From Piezodorus guildinii (lineage: Eukaryota > Arthropoda > Insecta > Hemiptera > Pentatomidae): a stretch of DNA of 64,000 nt. The notes below the pieces were generated by a model. The model had not been told where the DNA came from. It did no database searches and saw only the letters and a program-made list of their open reading frames with translations. The stretch covers positions 97,734,484 through 97,798,483 of the forward strand of contig CM041297.1 of assembly GCA_023052935.1 (NCBI GenBank), in the 5' to 3' direction. The first letter of the stretch is position 1, and every line of letters begins with the position of its first letter. Shown here one piece after another: positions 32,000-44,629 of this stretch. The position numbers were made by a program, and so were the translations under genes.

Positions 32000-33035
32000 A
32001 ATCAATACTAATCTAGGCTGTTAAAGACGGGTACTGTAGCAACTCAGCATCGATGAACACCGCTCATGGTGCAACTATGCGATGAACATCCATAAATAAT
32101 ATTCATATCTTAGAAATAGATCCGCGGCAGAACTCCATAAGATAGTACTGCTGATTTCAAGGCTTCTTAATGATTTTCATATTTCATATAATGGAATAGA
32201 ATTTCAAATTACGGACACTGCAAGGTCTAGAAAAATCGTAGATGCATTATTGAAATATTTAATGTTAATCCATGTATTAGAAATTTTTTACATAATACTC
32301 ATATGGAATTTATTGCCACATAATGATATATTACCATTACTACAATGAGCAATAATATAGTTCACATAAGTGTTAATGTGTGATATATATTGCAATATAT
32401 CTCACATTAAACTCGTTTTATCACGTAGACAGAGGACAGGTAAAGGCTCAATATGCAATTTAAAGAAATTATAAACTAGAATAAATGCATAGTTCTCCAT
32501 TTAGGACGCCCAATGTAACATCGTCCGATTAGCCTCAGCAGCATAAAGGGACGTTAAATAATCTTTAAACAAACAAGTTGGTTAAACAAACAAGTATAGT
32601 TCTCCGAAAAAATTCTTTTTGTTTATTGTTAACTGGCAGTTTCTTAAGTATAATATCTTCACTATCCAATAGAATATCGGGTATGTGCGAAAGCATACAG
32701 ATACGACCAAACTATTATCACGCCTTCTCCTTTCATAAGGATTGTGCCCTAAACAATTAGATTTTAAATTTCACGATTGCAAGTGAAATTTGTGTATTTT
32801 TTTAAATTTTGTATTTCTATTGCTATCATTTCCTTTGTTATTTAAGCAAAATGAGCAGGCAATACTTTAAAGAACTAAAGAAAAAACAAAATTAGAATAG
32901 TTATTTTTAATAATCAAGCACATGAAAATTAAGTATATAAAACGATATGAATATGTACAAGACGATTAGAAGTTATTTTAAGTTACTTCCTCTCTCTAAT
33001 ACTTTAATACCTACATACTATAATACCTGATTGTT
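32000..33035. other. AT-rich stretch with one SINE B fragment
   Basis: The only recognised element is the SINE family B 3' end at about 32500-32575 (plus). No gene is seen in the remainder. Confidence 0.5.
32500..32575 (+). mobile_element. SINE family B, 3'-end fragment
   Basis: AACATCGTCCGATTAGCCTC, AGCAGCATAAAGGGACGTTAA matches the family 3' end, followed by ACAAACAAG. Confidence 0.75.
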
Positions 33036-33950
33036 CAATCCTACCTCTCTGATAGATCCTTCAAAATAAAGCAAAATATTCATCCCTTATTACATAGACT
33101 ATTGGTGTTTCTCAAGGCAGTTTCCTGGGACTCATTCTTTACACAGTCTATACAGTTGATATCCCAACTTATTCTAAGACTTTCCTTTCTACCTATGCTG
33201 ATGACATCTGCGTGTTATAAAGATTCATTTATTGTCTCACATACCCTTCAAGCCCAAATCAAAGACCTAGAAGTATGGTGTCAGAACTGGAGAATAAATA
33301 TAAATTCCAATAAATCCCTTTACCCATCGCCGTAAACCTTTGACTTCCTGCCCAACAGTATCCTTTAATAACAATAAACTGTTGAGCAGATCCGATACCT
33401 AGGCCTCCTTCTTGACAAACGCCTAACTTGAAATCCTTATGCACGACTGAAACGACAAGAAACTGCTTGCCGTTTTAGGCTACTTCAATAATTACTAGAC
33501 AAATGCTCAAACCTTCCACTTATATACAAAAGACTCATCTACATTACTATTATAAGACCAATCTGGACTTATGGAGTAGAGCTATGTAGCTCTACTAAAA
33601 CATCAAATTCTTCCTGTATCAAATCCTTGCAATCCAAAATCCTTCGTAAAATCTTCAACCCTCCTTAGTTTTTCACGAATGAACTCATCTATAAAGACCT
33701 TAATGTTCCTTATGTTACTGATTTGGTCCGGACCAGGTATTAATTCTTTCATGACAAACTCCATTCTCACTCTAAGCCACTAGTTTCGATCCTTTCTTCA
33801 ATTCCAGAGAATCCTCCGAGGTGCCTGAAAAGGAAATGGCCTCTGGACTTCCTAGTTTAGAATATTTCTAGAGTGCTTCCAATGGGAAGCTTCTCTATTT
33901 GTATTTCATGTCATTGTATTATATAACTATCACATTTACTTGATGTATTT
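33036..33950 (+). pseudogene. Jockey-like family 1, decayed copy (5' portion)
   Basis: It is collinear with 30735-31640 but carries frameshifts and stops: GTTTCTCAAGGCAGTTTCCT, ACCTATGCTGATGACAT (YADD region), GGTGTCAGAACTGGAGAAT and CGACTGAAACGACAAGAAAC. The 3' UTR is cut at TTACTTGATGTATT by the family M element and resumes at about 34850. Confidence 0.85.
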
Positions 33951-34849
33951 TACTTTCGCTTACTATATATAGTAAGGGAAAGTATTGCGATCGTGAAAAT
34001 TTTCGAATTCCAAGGGAAATACACGTTTTAGGGTCCCCTGAGTCCAAATAACCAAGTCCCGCAAAAAGGTCTGTGTGTGTGTGTGTGGTAACTCCCGGGC
34101 GGAAACGGTAAGTCTTATGAAACTGAAATTTCATCTTTAAGACAAATATACGCCCGAGACGTTACAAAACCTTTTTCATCAAAATGAGCTTACCAGAATA
34201 TCCACTTTATACCATGCATTTTGCACCTTTTTCCGATTTTCTCGAAAACGGTTCTCGGAAAACGATTTTGATTAAACTCGCTATATCGATGTAAAATTTA
34301 ATGGGCTTTAATATCATTTAGGTTTCATTTGGATAAAAATGGTCTGACAGGGCTTAAATGCCGATATTTTAAATTTTCTTTCTCTAAAGTACCTTTAATT
34401 TTCTTGATTCTATAAAAATAACTATATTATCTTGTTACCACTGATGAAAAACAGGTAAATATATAAATTTAATGAATTCGATACCCAACTAATGGAGAAA
34501 ACAGAAAAAAAATTTTTTGAATGCAATTTTTTGTTTTTGAACATAAGAGCAGTAATATACATGTATGATATACCGTTGGAAAGCTAAAGATTTTAGAAAA
34601 AATATTATCTTATACTCAAGCTTTTAAAAGTTATTAGAGAATGATGAAAATAAGATAAAACTAACTGATTATTTGAGATAATAATATAACAAAATTTTTA
34701 ATAAAACACATGTTTCTATATAAATTCAATTTAATTAACTCTTTAATTGTTTCCGTATTTTTATCTCCAACTGTATTTGAAAATTCTTTAATAGATTTTT
34801 AAAACGGAGGTAAGTGAAAGTCGTGTGTTGCCCGCACCAGATTTTTTTT
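33951..34849 (+). mobile_element. Family M element inserted in Jockey 3' UTR
   Basis: This full-length copy (about 900 bp) runs from ACTTTCGCTTACTATATA to TTGCCCGCACCAGATTTTTT. It sits exactly between ...TTGATGTATT and TTTTTAATACAGTTGTAAAT of the Jockey 3' UTR, which proves mobility and defines both ends. No open reading frame of note. Confidence 0.85.
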
Positions 34850-34895
34850 GTTTTTAATACAGTTGTAAATACCAATAAAAATCTTCAAAAGAAAC
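34850..34895 (+). mobile_element. Jockey-like family 1, displaced 3' tail
   Basis: AATACAGTTGTAAATACCAA, TAAAAATCTTCAAAAG is the end of the copy starting at 33036, displaced by the family M insertion. Confidence 0.8.
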
Positions 34896-35147
34896 AAAAC
34901 AAAAAAACACTTGCTACGACTTCTGTCAAAATTTCTTTTGCTGCTTTTCCTGTTACGTAGATGATTTTTTTTAAAGTACCCAATAGTGCCAGTATTTATG
35001 TTAATCATCGATCTTTTCGCTATACTCCAAGATTTTTAGATATTTTTTTAAAAAACATTTTAGTGATATTTAAAACTGTACATATAATAAATAAAATAAG
35101 TAAATGGGCTAATTACAATTATGGGCTTGAAATTTTCTTCTGAAGAA

Positions 35148-35300
35148 CTACCCAGTGGTAGCACTTCAATGTCAGTTTAATTTAGTAGGTCTCGTGGCCA
35201 TCGTCTTTTCAATCGCCACGGAGGGTTGTCAGGAATAGATGGGAATGATAAGTTGCGTACAAGAGGATTCGTGTGGGTCGGGAGTTTGGAATGAAAAGAG
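35148..35300 (-). mobile_element. Jockey-like family 1, 3' fragment
   Basis: In reverse orientation the family's coding end (GGAGGGTTGTCAGGAATAGA) and start of the UTR (ACTACCCAGTGGTAGCACTT) are visible. The frame is broken. Confidence 0.65.
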
Positions 35301-35359
35301 GCATATTTATTTTGGGATAGTTCTGCGGCAAATGGGATATTTAGGTGATTATGAATGAT

Positions 35360-35845
35360 GATGTAAAATTTAATGGGCTTTAATTCTGATTTAAATAGTC
35401 CGAATTGCCTTAAATGCCAGTTTTTGAAAATGTTCGTCCTTTAAAGTGCCACGTGTTTTCTTGACTCCAAAAAACTCATACAAATCATTTTATTAGCATT
35501 GATAAAAGAATGCTAAATGTACAACGTGAACGCAATCGATGACCAACTGAAGGAGAAAAGATGAAAATATTTATTTAGGTAAATATTTTTTCCCGAACAT
35601 TAGAACAGAATATAGATGTGTAATATACTTTTGGAATGCTGAAGATTTTAGATACAAATTTATCTGATACACAAAGCTAAGGAAGGTAATGCAAAGTGAC
35701 ACATAGGGCATAATAAACTTTAAAAATTATTGTATATAAAATTTTTATATTGTTTATATTATTTAATCTAAAACATGTGCTTCCAACAAAATTGAATATA
35801 GTTCTTTAAACGTTTTGATTTCACTTATCTATATTTTAACTTTAG
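35360..35845 (+). mobile_element. Family M, 5'-truncated copy
   Basis: Matches 34290-34780 of the reference copy: TGTAAAATTTAATGGGCTTT, CTTAAATGCC, CCAACTGAAGGAGAAAAG, and AAGATTTTAGA. Divergent and with neither end intact. Confidence 0.65.
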
Positions 35846-36185
35846 TTAAAATTCATAAATCGATTTTAACAAACGATTTTATTTCTCGAGTATTTTTCTT
35901 TGTCAGTATTTCATTTTGATCGCCTATTCTTTTATCTATTGTTATTAAACTCTAAGACGTTTAAGTTTTATTTTAAACATTATTATAAAGTGATTTTTCT
36001 CAGAATAAATAGAGCATTATCATTAAATTGAATTAGATTCATCCAGACATCACGTTTAAATATGTAAGTATAAATTGCTCATCTACATTTCCAAGAAGAT
36101 CCTTAAGAGCTGCTAATTTTTTATTAAAATAACAGTTATTAATAGATTTAAAATATAAAATAATATTTAGAGGCATTTTATTGTA

Positions 36186-36445
36186 TATTTAGAGCAGCGT
36201 AAAGCTGACGATTTGCTTAGAACGGAACTGTTGAGTTGGCAGCGGCAGTCAAGTTGGATCGATGGTGGTGTGGAAGCTGGAAAGGTGCTTTGGGCTCTGA
36301 AATTGGACGATGTGAGGGGCTTAGAACTGAAGTTCCTTTTGGGCTTCATTAAACTTATACAACTTATTTCACATAATTTTAAATATAAATTTTTATCGTT
36401 TTTTTTACAATCCATGCATCATGTGGAAGATAATAATATTTTTTA
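36186..36445 (+). other. Unassigned open frame with coding-like start
   Basis: Behind TTGTATATTTAG the plus frame reads EQRKADDLLRTELLSWQRQ, charged and helix-like, then SSWIDGGVEAGKVLWALK, and runs to a stop near 36445. This local sequence is less AT-rich than its flanks. The first 19 residues look like part of a coiled-coil protein, but I do not recognise the family. No convincing donor was found. It may be a captured exon or processed pseudogene fragment. Confidence 0.25.
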
Positions 36446-36689
36446 ATAATGTGTATGTATATATATCATATATATAAATATCAAAGTTTAAGTATGAAAA
36501 TAATTATTTCGGATTTATTATTATTTTTTAGTCAAATGTGTTGAAATTTGTGGTATTTAATGTTGGTAGGATGATAGGATAAAAGTGGGGATAAATTTTA
36601 CATTTGCTACCAATAGCTGATACATACCGCTTTTAGGTATTGAATCTACTACAATTTTCTATGATGGCTTCAATAATTTTGTGATCAAT

Positions 36690-37315
36690 CCCACACCAAA
36701 GCCATAGAAGTGTGGTGTCAGAAACTTTGAATAAAAATGAATTACACCAAACTATCTTTACCCTTCGTACCCTAAAGTATCTTTCAATATTACACCTCCA
36801 GTCCCTGCTGAACAGATCCGATACCTAGGTTTCTATCTTGTCAAACGTTTAACTTGGAATCCTCAAACAAGACTAAAAGCACAAGAAACTGCTCGTCGAT
36901 TTAGACTACTTCAACTCATGCTAGACAAATGCTCAAAACATCTTATTAACAACAAATGGCTCATCTACGTGACTATCATAAGGCCGATCTGGACTTATAG
37001 CGTTGAGCTTGAGCTTAAACACTCAAATCATACCCTTATCCAACTTTCCTTCCAAAATCCTCAACGTCCATCTTAATGTACCTTATGTCTCCGGTTTGGC
37101 CCGAAATAGTTACCATTCTGCCCATAGATACCCTACCAATTTTATTCTTTCTTCTGTTTCAATTCTGATAATCCTTCATGACGACTGAAAAGATAGAGCC
37201 CTTCTGATATAGACAATTTTTCGGTGTTCTTTCAATGGGTATCAATCTTTATATTGATAAACTTGATGTATTTAATAATGCAGTTGTAAATTTTATTAAA
37301 TATATTTAAAAAAAT
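36690..37315 (+). pseudogene. Jockey-like family 1, decayed copy
   Basis: Pieces in order: GAAGTGTGGTGTCAGAAACT, CAGATCCGATACCTAGG, CTTGGAATCCTCAAACAAG, GGCCGATCTGGACTTATAG, and the UTR (TTGATGTATTTAATAATGCA, GTTGTAAATTTTATTAAAT). Many indels and internal deletions. Confidence 0.8.
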
Positions 37316-39009
37316 AAATTATGAGTAATCAGACGAAGAAAACCTGTTAAAAAAAAACCCTCTATAGCATTGTGAATGTGATGTTATAAAACATGTAATG
37401 AGCATTAATTGGATATGTCTGGGCCAAATCGTTGTTTATTTTACTTATGTAGTTGAACTTTTTTTTTTTCTTTTTGTCTTTATTGTTATAATAAACAACT
37501 TTCAAGGTACTTCATAAGGCCTAACTAATGATAAGGACCATTGAATCATAGTTTGTCATGGGGTTGGATCAAAAGACAAGAAAATATTAAAACTGTGTAA
37601 AATCGATCATACAACGTGGCACTTAATTAAATGTTTGGTGGAAATTATTATCACACATTTCACGAATCCATTAAAAATGTTTATTTTTACTTAAATAAAA
37701 AAATATCTTTAAATTAAAAAATAGCTAAGAAAAAGAAGGATTAATATTTTAATTCTTAATTATCAAACTGTGTTTAAAACATTTAATGTCTTCATCCTTT
37801 GTTGCAACATTAAAATGTACATACGATGTAAGAAACACTTAAAATAAAAACGACAGGGTGAGACTTTGACAATAAACCACTGCACACTAAGACGGCGGAA
37901 CTCTTAATGTTTGCAATAAACTATAAAAACCTAGTTGCACGACAGTCATCAACTTGCAAGTTTGCTCATTTCTTTACTTAACTGGTCCCTGGAACGATGT
38001 AAGATATATAGACGTTAAGTTTACAATCCTTGTTTGAACTAGAAGTAGCACATAAGGAAGTCTGCAGTTCCAACAACGATGTGAGGGAACAAATTTATCG
38101 ATTGTATTAACAATAAGTAAATGAAAATTAGTTTTAAGATAAAGTATATTTATATATATATAGGGATAAGACATTGGATTACTCATTGTTTCGATTCGGT
38201 TCAATCACCCTAAGGAAGTCCCGGAGTCTTGGATCGAAATATTGACTTGAATTATTGATACGTGTGATCTGTAAAAATTTAAGCTATGGTATAAAACCTA
38301 AATTAGAGAGATCCTTTGAGCATTCTATTTCTAAAGGGGAGACAAGAATCGATAGCTACGAGAGTAATACTTTTTTCCACAATATAATAAACTAAATAAA
38401 AATCTGAAAAAAAACTTTTTTTTTACTCAAAATGGGATTTTGTAATATACATGATGTTAAAACTGAAAAAAAAAAAAAAAAATTCCTGTCCATTTTTCCA
38501 CTAAAAATACAACTATAAAATATCCGCGATTTTTCTCCCATGTTGCTGCTATTCGTTAATTATCCAGAATTTCTTCATTATTTTGCCTCTAACTCAGACG
38601 ATCATTATCATGATATAAAAATAAAAATCTAGTATAATAGTTTATTTCATTGAGGTAATCGAACATCGAACATCGAATAGTTGGTTCATAGAGGATAAAT
38701 GGTTTACTGCTTGTGACGTGTTGTTACATATTCAGAAGTTGCAGGCAGCCTCCGGAGCTCTGAGGAGAAAGCCATGGGTGAATTGACAGTGTCCTATTCA
38801 GAGTCGGCATAATATGGTTTCTTGTCTCCTTGTACTGGTGGTAGTGAAAATGATGGTACTTCACCAAACATAACAGCTATCCTTAATGTTTTTGTTATCT
38901 TTAGTATGCATATTAGAACATTGTTATTAACTAAATTTTAACCAAAAATTAATCTGGATTTCCTTATATCCTTTTTAATTTCACTTACCTCTATTTTACA
39001 TGCTACTTT
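37316..39009. other. AT-rich stretch, no gene recognised
   Basis: It contains homopolymer runs and a somewhat GC-richer patch at 38740-38840 (GCAGCCTCCGGAGCTCTGAG). No element or coding region identified. Confidence 0.4.
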
Positions 39010-39430
39010 CAAGTAAAATTTAATGGCCTTCAAAGATGCAGGTTTCATTCTGATTGAAACCGTCTGGCAGGGCTTAAATGCCGATATTTAAATTTTCTTT
39101 CTCTAAACTACCTATAATATTGTAGATTCCTAAAGAGGTTTGTGCGACCCTCAATTAACAAAATCATTTTAATGAAACTGATGAAGGACGGGTATGAAAT
39201 ATACAAGTTGGACGATCACTTGATGATTTGATGACCAACGAAAGGATAAGAGAGCAAAACTATTTTTAGTATTTTTTGGTTATAAGAACAGTAATTTAGA
39301 CGAATAATATAATAATTGGAAAGAGAAAGATTTTAGAAAAAAAAAATTAGCTGATACACAAAGTCGTAAAATGTAATATAAAGTGACGAATAGGTCATAA
39401 ACTTCTTACTGATAAACAATTTAATATAGT
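39010..39430 (+). mobile_element. Family M, 5'-truncated copy
   Basis: Shares AAGTAAAATTTAATGG, GCAGGTTTCATTCTGATTG, TGGCAGGGCTTAAATGCCGA and CTGATACACAAAG with other copies. A SINE B copy begins within a few bases of its right edge. Confidence 0.7.
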
Positions 39431-39437
39431 TATTTAT

Positions 39438-39640
39438 GGATCTCTTGTAGCCATGTGGCTAGCATAACAGCCTCCTATGCCAAAGGTCACGGGTTGAAAC
39501 CTGCACGTGGTCCTAGGATTTTTTAATGGGAGTAAAAAATCCTTAGTTATACCGTCCTTCGGAGGGGACGTTATAAGGTGGTCTCCAGCCTGTGCGATGT
39601 CAGGTACTCGTTAAAGATTCCTATCCTAATAAAATCTGGA
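39438..39640 (+). mobile_element. SINE family B, 3'-truncated copy
   Basis: Head GGATCTCTTGTAGCCATGTG, B-box GGTCACGGGTTGAAACC, body to AATAAAATCTGGA. The 3' end is missing. Confidence 0.8.
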
Positions 39641-40989
39641 ACCAAATGAATCCCCTGGATATTTTTCCAATGACGACAGTTGGACTAGGCGTGTAGAACT
39701 GGATTATTAAAGAACGAATACCAAAATTAATACTTCTGATCAGACTAACGTACGCAAGGAAGACCAAACACTATCACGCAAATTGCGATAATCTTAAAAA
39801 TCATTGGATCAAATTTTGTGGTACAAGTATCGATCTTTCGGGTTTGTTTATTCGTTTAAATCATTATTTCATCGAAAAAAAAAATTCTTGAGCAACGATT
39901 AACAGGTAATCAGGTCATCCTTTGGCCTCCCATCTTAAGTATTTCCCATTACGATTTATTTCACCGTTCGGATTTACTACCTTGAAGTAAAATAAACTTA
40001 ATAACGTTGTGCAACCCTCAATAAACAAACAGGAAGACCACCTCGCCTATTATACATGGTGCATATCAATTGTTCACCTCCTTGAAATGTTCGTGTTCTG
40101 ATCAGAAATTGTCTGTAATTGATTTCCAGCGGTTTATGAATTTATTATTAAACGGTACCCAACATCAAAGAGAAATGGTTATCGCCGTTCATAACTTGAG
40201 AATATCAATATCCGACAGTTGATTTATTGCTATATATATTTTGTTAAAATAAGATAAATACAAAAATTTGCATCCTAATACGATACGTCAGCCAGTCCAA
40301 TATGAACTAAAATTTTGAAATATATGATATATTTTTTAGATATTTGTCCTTGCGACTCATGAACATAGTTTTCAGGCCTTCAATATAAAACTTATTAAGA
40401 GTTATGGCCGCCGTAGTCTGGAAAAACTGGGAGAAAATGAAACATTTGAGAAATGTTCGTAAATTACAAACTTTAGTATTTGACTATAAATGTGTTTTTC
40501 TTCACTAATATTTTTTTTAAATATCGTTTTTATAATTATCACGCATTATTTTTTTTATTTATTCTTTTTTTTTGGTAGCGATTGTGCTGTGAATTGTGTA
40601 AAGAAAACAATATAAAATAAATTCATACAATTTGCACTAAAATATAACAATGTCATTAAATTGATAAGTACTCTTTGTATGGTAGCAACCCAATACAATC
40701 ACTGTTTACAGTTAATGAAATAAAGTATTTCTGTATATTATTTTTGGAACTTATCAAGTGCACAGGCACAAGTTTTCTTTGGTGCATCTGTAACGGTAAG
40801 GGCTCTTAAAATGGGTATTCTATCAGAAAACTTGGATTCGAAATTTTTCAGAATCTCATTGATTGCTTTCTCTCACTATCTATTTTTGATACTAATATAT
40901 TTAAATTATAATTTTTTTTTTTAGTATAAAGTTGTTTTTAATTTAACTGGTATATTATTTTCAAATAATGAAATCTAAAAAAACAGATT
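39641..40989. other. AT-rich stretch, no gene recognised
   Basis: Nothing beyond a possible short SINE B trace (TTTGTTTATTCGTTTAA near 39844) was identified. Confidence 0.4.
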
Positions 40990-41285
40990 ATAGTCGATGC
41001 CCTATATTATGTCATGAATAAAACCTTACCCCATGATCTGAATATCCCATTTGTCCTTGATCTAATTCCATCCAAATTCTCAATCTTCCACCAGAAACTT
41101 ACTCACCTTCCTAATCCCTTGGCAAAATCCCTATCTAGCAACACCTATCCCTATAACTCTCCTCGTAGATTGAAGCGGCAGTGGCCCTGAGATCCATTGT
41201 AACTATGTCATTGTATTGCTGCTTCTCCACTTATGCCCTGACAAATTAAAGTGTACACCCAGATTGTCATTAACAGAATTTTAAA
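40990..41285 (+). pseudogene. Third Jockey-like family, 3' end
   Basis: The plus frame reads HDLNIPFVLDLIP, FHQKLTHLPNPLAKSL and SPRRLKRQWP before a TGA, the C-terminus of a Jockey-clade ORF2 (compare KDLNIPYVADLA and TRRLKRRWPRD in family 1). The 3' UTR (ATGTCATTGTATTGCTGCTT, AAATTAAAGTGTACACCC) differs completely from family 1, so this is a separate lineage. Confidence 0.75.
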
Positions 41286-42544
41286 TTAATATTTTTCAAG
41301 AAAATTATTTAATTGATCAGCGGATAACAAAGTAACAAACGACAAATTTCTTTTTTAATTCTTAATTCTTTCCTTCTTCCACAACTTAGATCGGAGTCCA
41401 GGCTTCTTTTTAATTCGGTTGTAGTCCGTTTTGAACATTTAGCCTCCGTTGATTGGGAAAGGCTAAATTTTCCTCCAACAGCTCGGTTTGGAAAACCCTT
41501 TGCCTCACCACTTTCTTGACTCTTTGAATTAGATCCTAAGAATAAACCATCTTCATTAATTAGGGATGCTTCTTCAAAATATTACGAAAGAAACTACCTT
41601 CAATCAGTCATTTTTGTTTATTCCTCACGGTGTGCACTTTAATTTGGCCAACTATTGTTTGTTTATTTTATAAGATTGAATAAAACATAACACTGTCTTC
41701 TCCCAATCTATAAATTTTTTGACTCTTACAACTTATATAAGACAACGTTAAGAACAACCAAGGCTAGTTGTTTTATCAGACAGCCACTTTTATATCGCAT
41801 TAGCTATTTAATAACGATTGTACACGTCCATTTGTCCAGAAGTGTATGTGGCTCTAGCTCCCTCACATCCACTAGTGGGTCTCGGGCTATGGTTCTTAGT
41901 TCCCAATAGTAGTATGTAAATATTGCATACAGGTATGAATGTGACCAAGGTTGTTATTATTAATTTTTTTGCTTATTTTATTTTATTTTTGTTTATTTTG
42001 TGATGATAATCCTAACGAATACTAATGAATTATTTTTAATTGCTGTTATAATGGTTGCCCCAGCGTATTTATTTATTTAGAAATTATACGAACTACCATA
42101 TAAATTCTGAATAAATCAATCAATTTATAAACACACACAAACCCCCCCCCCAAAAAAAAAAAACAGATATCTGAAAATAAGAGAAACTATCTTTACTTAG
42201 GAATAGTGTCACATTGGATTTTCTCCTGACTTGCTTTATTCTGAATTAGATTCTACCTGTATAGGGTATTATATATTTTATGGTGAAATCATGGTAGTGC
42301 AATAGATCGTTGAATGTTTTAATCTTGCTTTTTACAGCTTACGTATCTGCTTCTCAAACCTCGATTTTAACTATTTACCTTAAAAAGAAATCTAATCCTG
42401 TTATCAAATCACTTCTTCAAAAACAATTTTTATTCATATATTACAATTTGTCTTAATAAGGAGTGAAGTGATAGTGCTTTGAGTTTACGTTAATAAAATT
42501 ACTTCTACTGAAATTAAATGATTTGGGGACTTGAGATCTTTTTT
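41286..42544. other. AT-rich stretch, no gene recognised
   Basis: No coding region or known element seen. A C/A homopolymer pair lies near 42142-42163. Confidence 0.4.
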
Positions 42545-43320
42545 TTTATTTATTAATTTATTGAAATTTACAACTGTATTAGTAAATACATCAAGTAAAT
42601 TTTCTCATAATATAGATAATATACATGAAAAGAGATGAAGAGAATATGCCCATTGGCAACACTCCACTAGGTAATCTACACTAGAAGGTCTCGAGGCCAT
42701 CTTCTTTTCAGACGCCTCGGAGGATTGTCAGGAATGGAAGAGGAATCAAGGATTTAAACTAGTGGGTTAATGCGGGAGTGGAGTTTGTCAACAACATATG
42801 GGACATTAAGGTCTTCATGGATGAGTTTGTTGGTGACAAAGTAAGGAGCATTAAGGATTTTGGATTGTAAGGATTGAGTACGGGAAGAATTTGATGGTTT
42901 AGTAGAGCCCTAAGGCTCAACTCCGTACGTCCAGATAGGCCTTATGATGGAAATATCGATGAGCCTTTTGTAGTTAAGTGGAAGGTTAGAGCGTCTGTCC
43001 AGTAAGTGTTGGGCAGTTTCTTGTCGTTTCAGTCTTGTGTGCGGATTCCAAGTTAGTCGTTTGTCAAGTAGGAGACCTAGATAGTGAATCTGTTTAACCG
43101 GGGCTAGCGGAATATTATTAAAGGACACTGTAGGGCAGGATGTCGTAGGTTTACGACGAAGGGTAAAGGTGGGATTTTTTGGAAATGATTTTGATTCTCC
43201 AATTCTGACACCATACTTCAAGGTCTCTAATGTGGGATTGAAGAGTTTGAGAGGCAATAGTAGGATCATCAAGTGTCATCAACATAGGTAGAAAAGAAGG
43301 TGTTGGGATATCATGCAGAT
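42545..43320 (-). pseudogene. Jockey-like family 1, decayed copy
   Basis: Reverse orientation. The tail TTGAAATTTACAACTGTATT near 42560 is the family UTR. Upstream, frames contain PTVSFNNIPLAPVKQIHYLG, LLDKRLTWNPHTRLKRQETA and RPIWTYGVE. Stops and a deletion after RQETA break the frame. Confidence 0.85.
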
Positions 43321-44005
43321 CTTTAAAAGTTTATTTATTTCATGACATAAGCAATTACCATACGATTCAATATCTAGTTACTTGAGAATCCTAAGGATAA
43401 ATAAAAGAAAAAAAATCCTCGTTGAATAGAGTGTAAGTACGGAGGAGACGACCTCCTTGAGATAGAGCGAGAGGAGTAACAAGCAATTTAGATAAGGCAA
43501 CTGAGAAGTAGGGAGGGGGCGAAAGGGAGGGAGGGGCTGTCAGGTTTATCGTTCGGGGTTCCTGGCGATTTATATCGATTTCCATGGGTCGAGCCTAGAA
43601 TCGATACTTAGAGGCATTGCAGTAGCTGAGGCTTAGGGCGTACCCTTATATATCAGGCCCGCTTATTGTGTAAGTCTACGATCCATTGTCCTCCTCCTTC
43701 TTTGTAGCTCCCAGGCTTTATTACATTGGACAATAGCCAGTACAAGCTAGTAATTTATTGAGGGAAGGAATATCACTTTATAATTTAAAAAAAAAAACTC
43801 TTGTTGACAGTATAAAAAAAAATATTGGTTTGTAGGTAAAAGTTTTCTGGACCTTTTCCCTCTTAGACTCACACCCAGCTAAAATAGAAATAAAACAAGT
43901 AAATAACAATAAATAAGTAAATTCAAATTTCTTTTTAAGGCATTATCATTTTTCTATGCAAAATGAAATCCCTGTTTCGGTTCCAATCTACAAGAAGTAC
44001 ACAAC

Positions 44006-44008
<3 letters not shown>
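43321..44008. other. No gene recognised; purine-rich patch
   Basis: 43420-43720 is less AT-rich, with GTAGGGAGGGGGCGAAAGGG and a nearby TATCGATTTCCATGGGTCGA. No protein or element was recognised. Confidence 0.4.

Positions 44009-44047
<39 letters not shown>
44009..44047. repeat. A39 homopolymer
   Basis: An uninterrupted poly(A) of about 39 bases, possibly the tail of an eroded plus-strand retroelement; nothing recognisable precedes it. Confidence 0.95.
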
Positions 44048-44051
<4 letters not shown>

Positions 44052-44144
44052 TACAACTACAACCCCTGAACTGTCTTGGGCTCAGTACATTTAGAGATTC
44101 GTACTGTTTCTAGAACAACGACCGTACAATGAGGTGATAAGTCC

Positions 44145-44340
44145 TTAAAACCGCTAAGTTTTTTTTCCACAACCTTTTAGGTATCCACTTTTTAGAGGCT
44201 GGGTCTGCCCCAGGATCTCCATACTCTAGGGTCGCCCCCGACTCAATTAACAGAATAAATAATATACTGCCACAACCGGGATTCGAACCCAGAACCCGGA
44301 GCACAGTACACTAGTGATCTATACACTAGAACAGGACGCT
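44145..44340 (-). mobile_element. SINE family A, copy 2
   Basis: In reverse orientation it shares CCTGGGGCAGACCCAGCCTC, GGGCGACCCTAGAGTATG and the B-box GGTTCTGGGTTCGAATCCC (one internal variant) with 22550-22752. The head A-box region is CTAGTGTATAGATC. Confidence 0.75.
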
Positions 44341-44629
44341 ACCATTTAATATTTAAAAACAGACAACATTTAACATGTAAAAGTATTGTGGCGTATTAGC
44401 TCAGCCAGCTAAAGGTTGTGCATTACAGCACTTTTTTTTATATATAGAATTACAGGTTACGATAAAGAATCCCTGTGCTTAGACTTCTCAGGCAATAACT
44501 CAGTTATGTTGTTACCCTAGACGATTGGAGCATTCACGACTTCAAAGGTAGGTGTGGTGATCCTAAATCCCGTTCAAATTTAAGAATTTGATTGATTTTG
44601 GCATCCGGATTTACTTTTCAAACTCCGTC

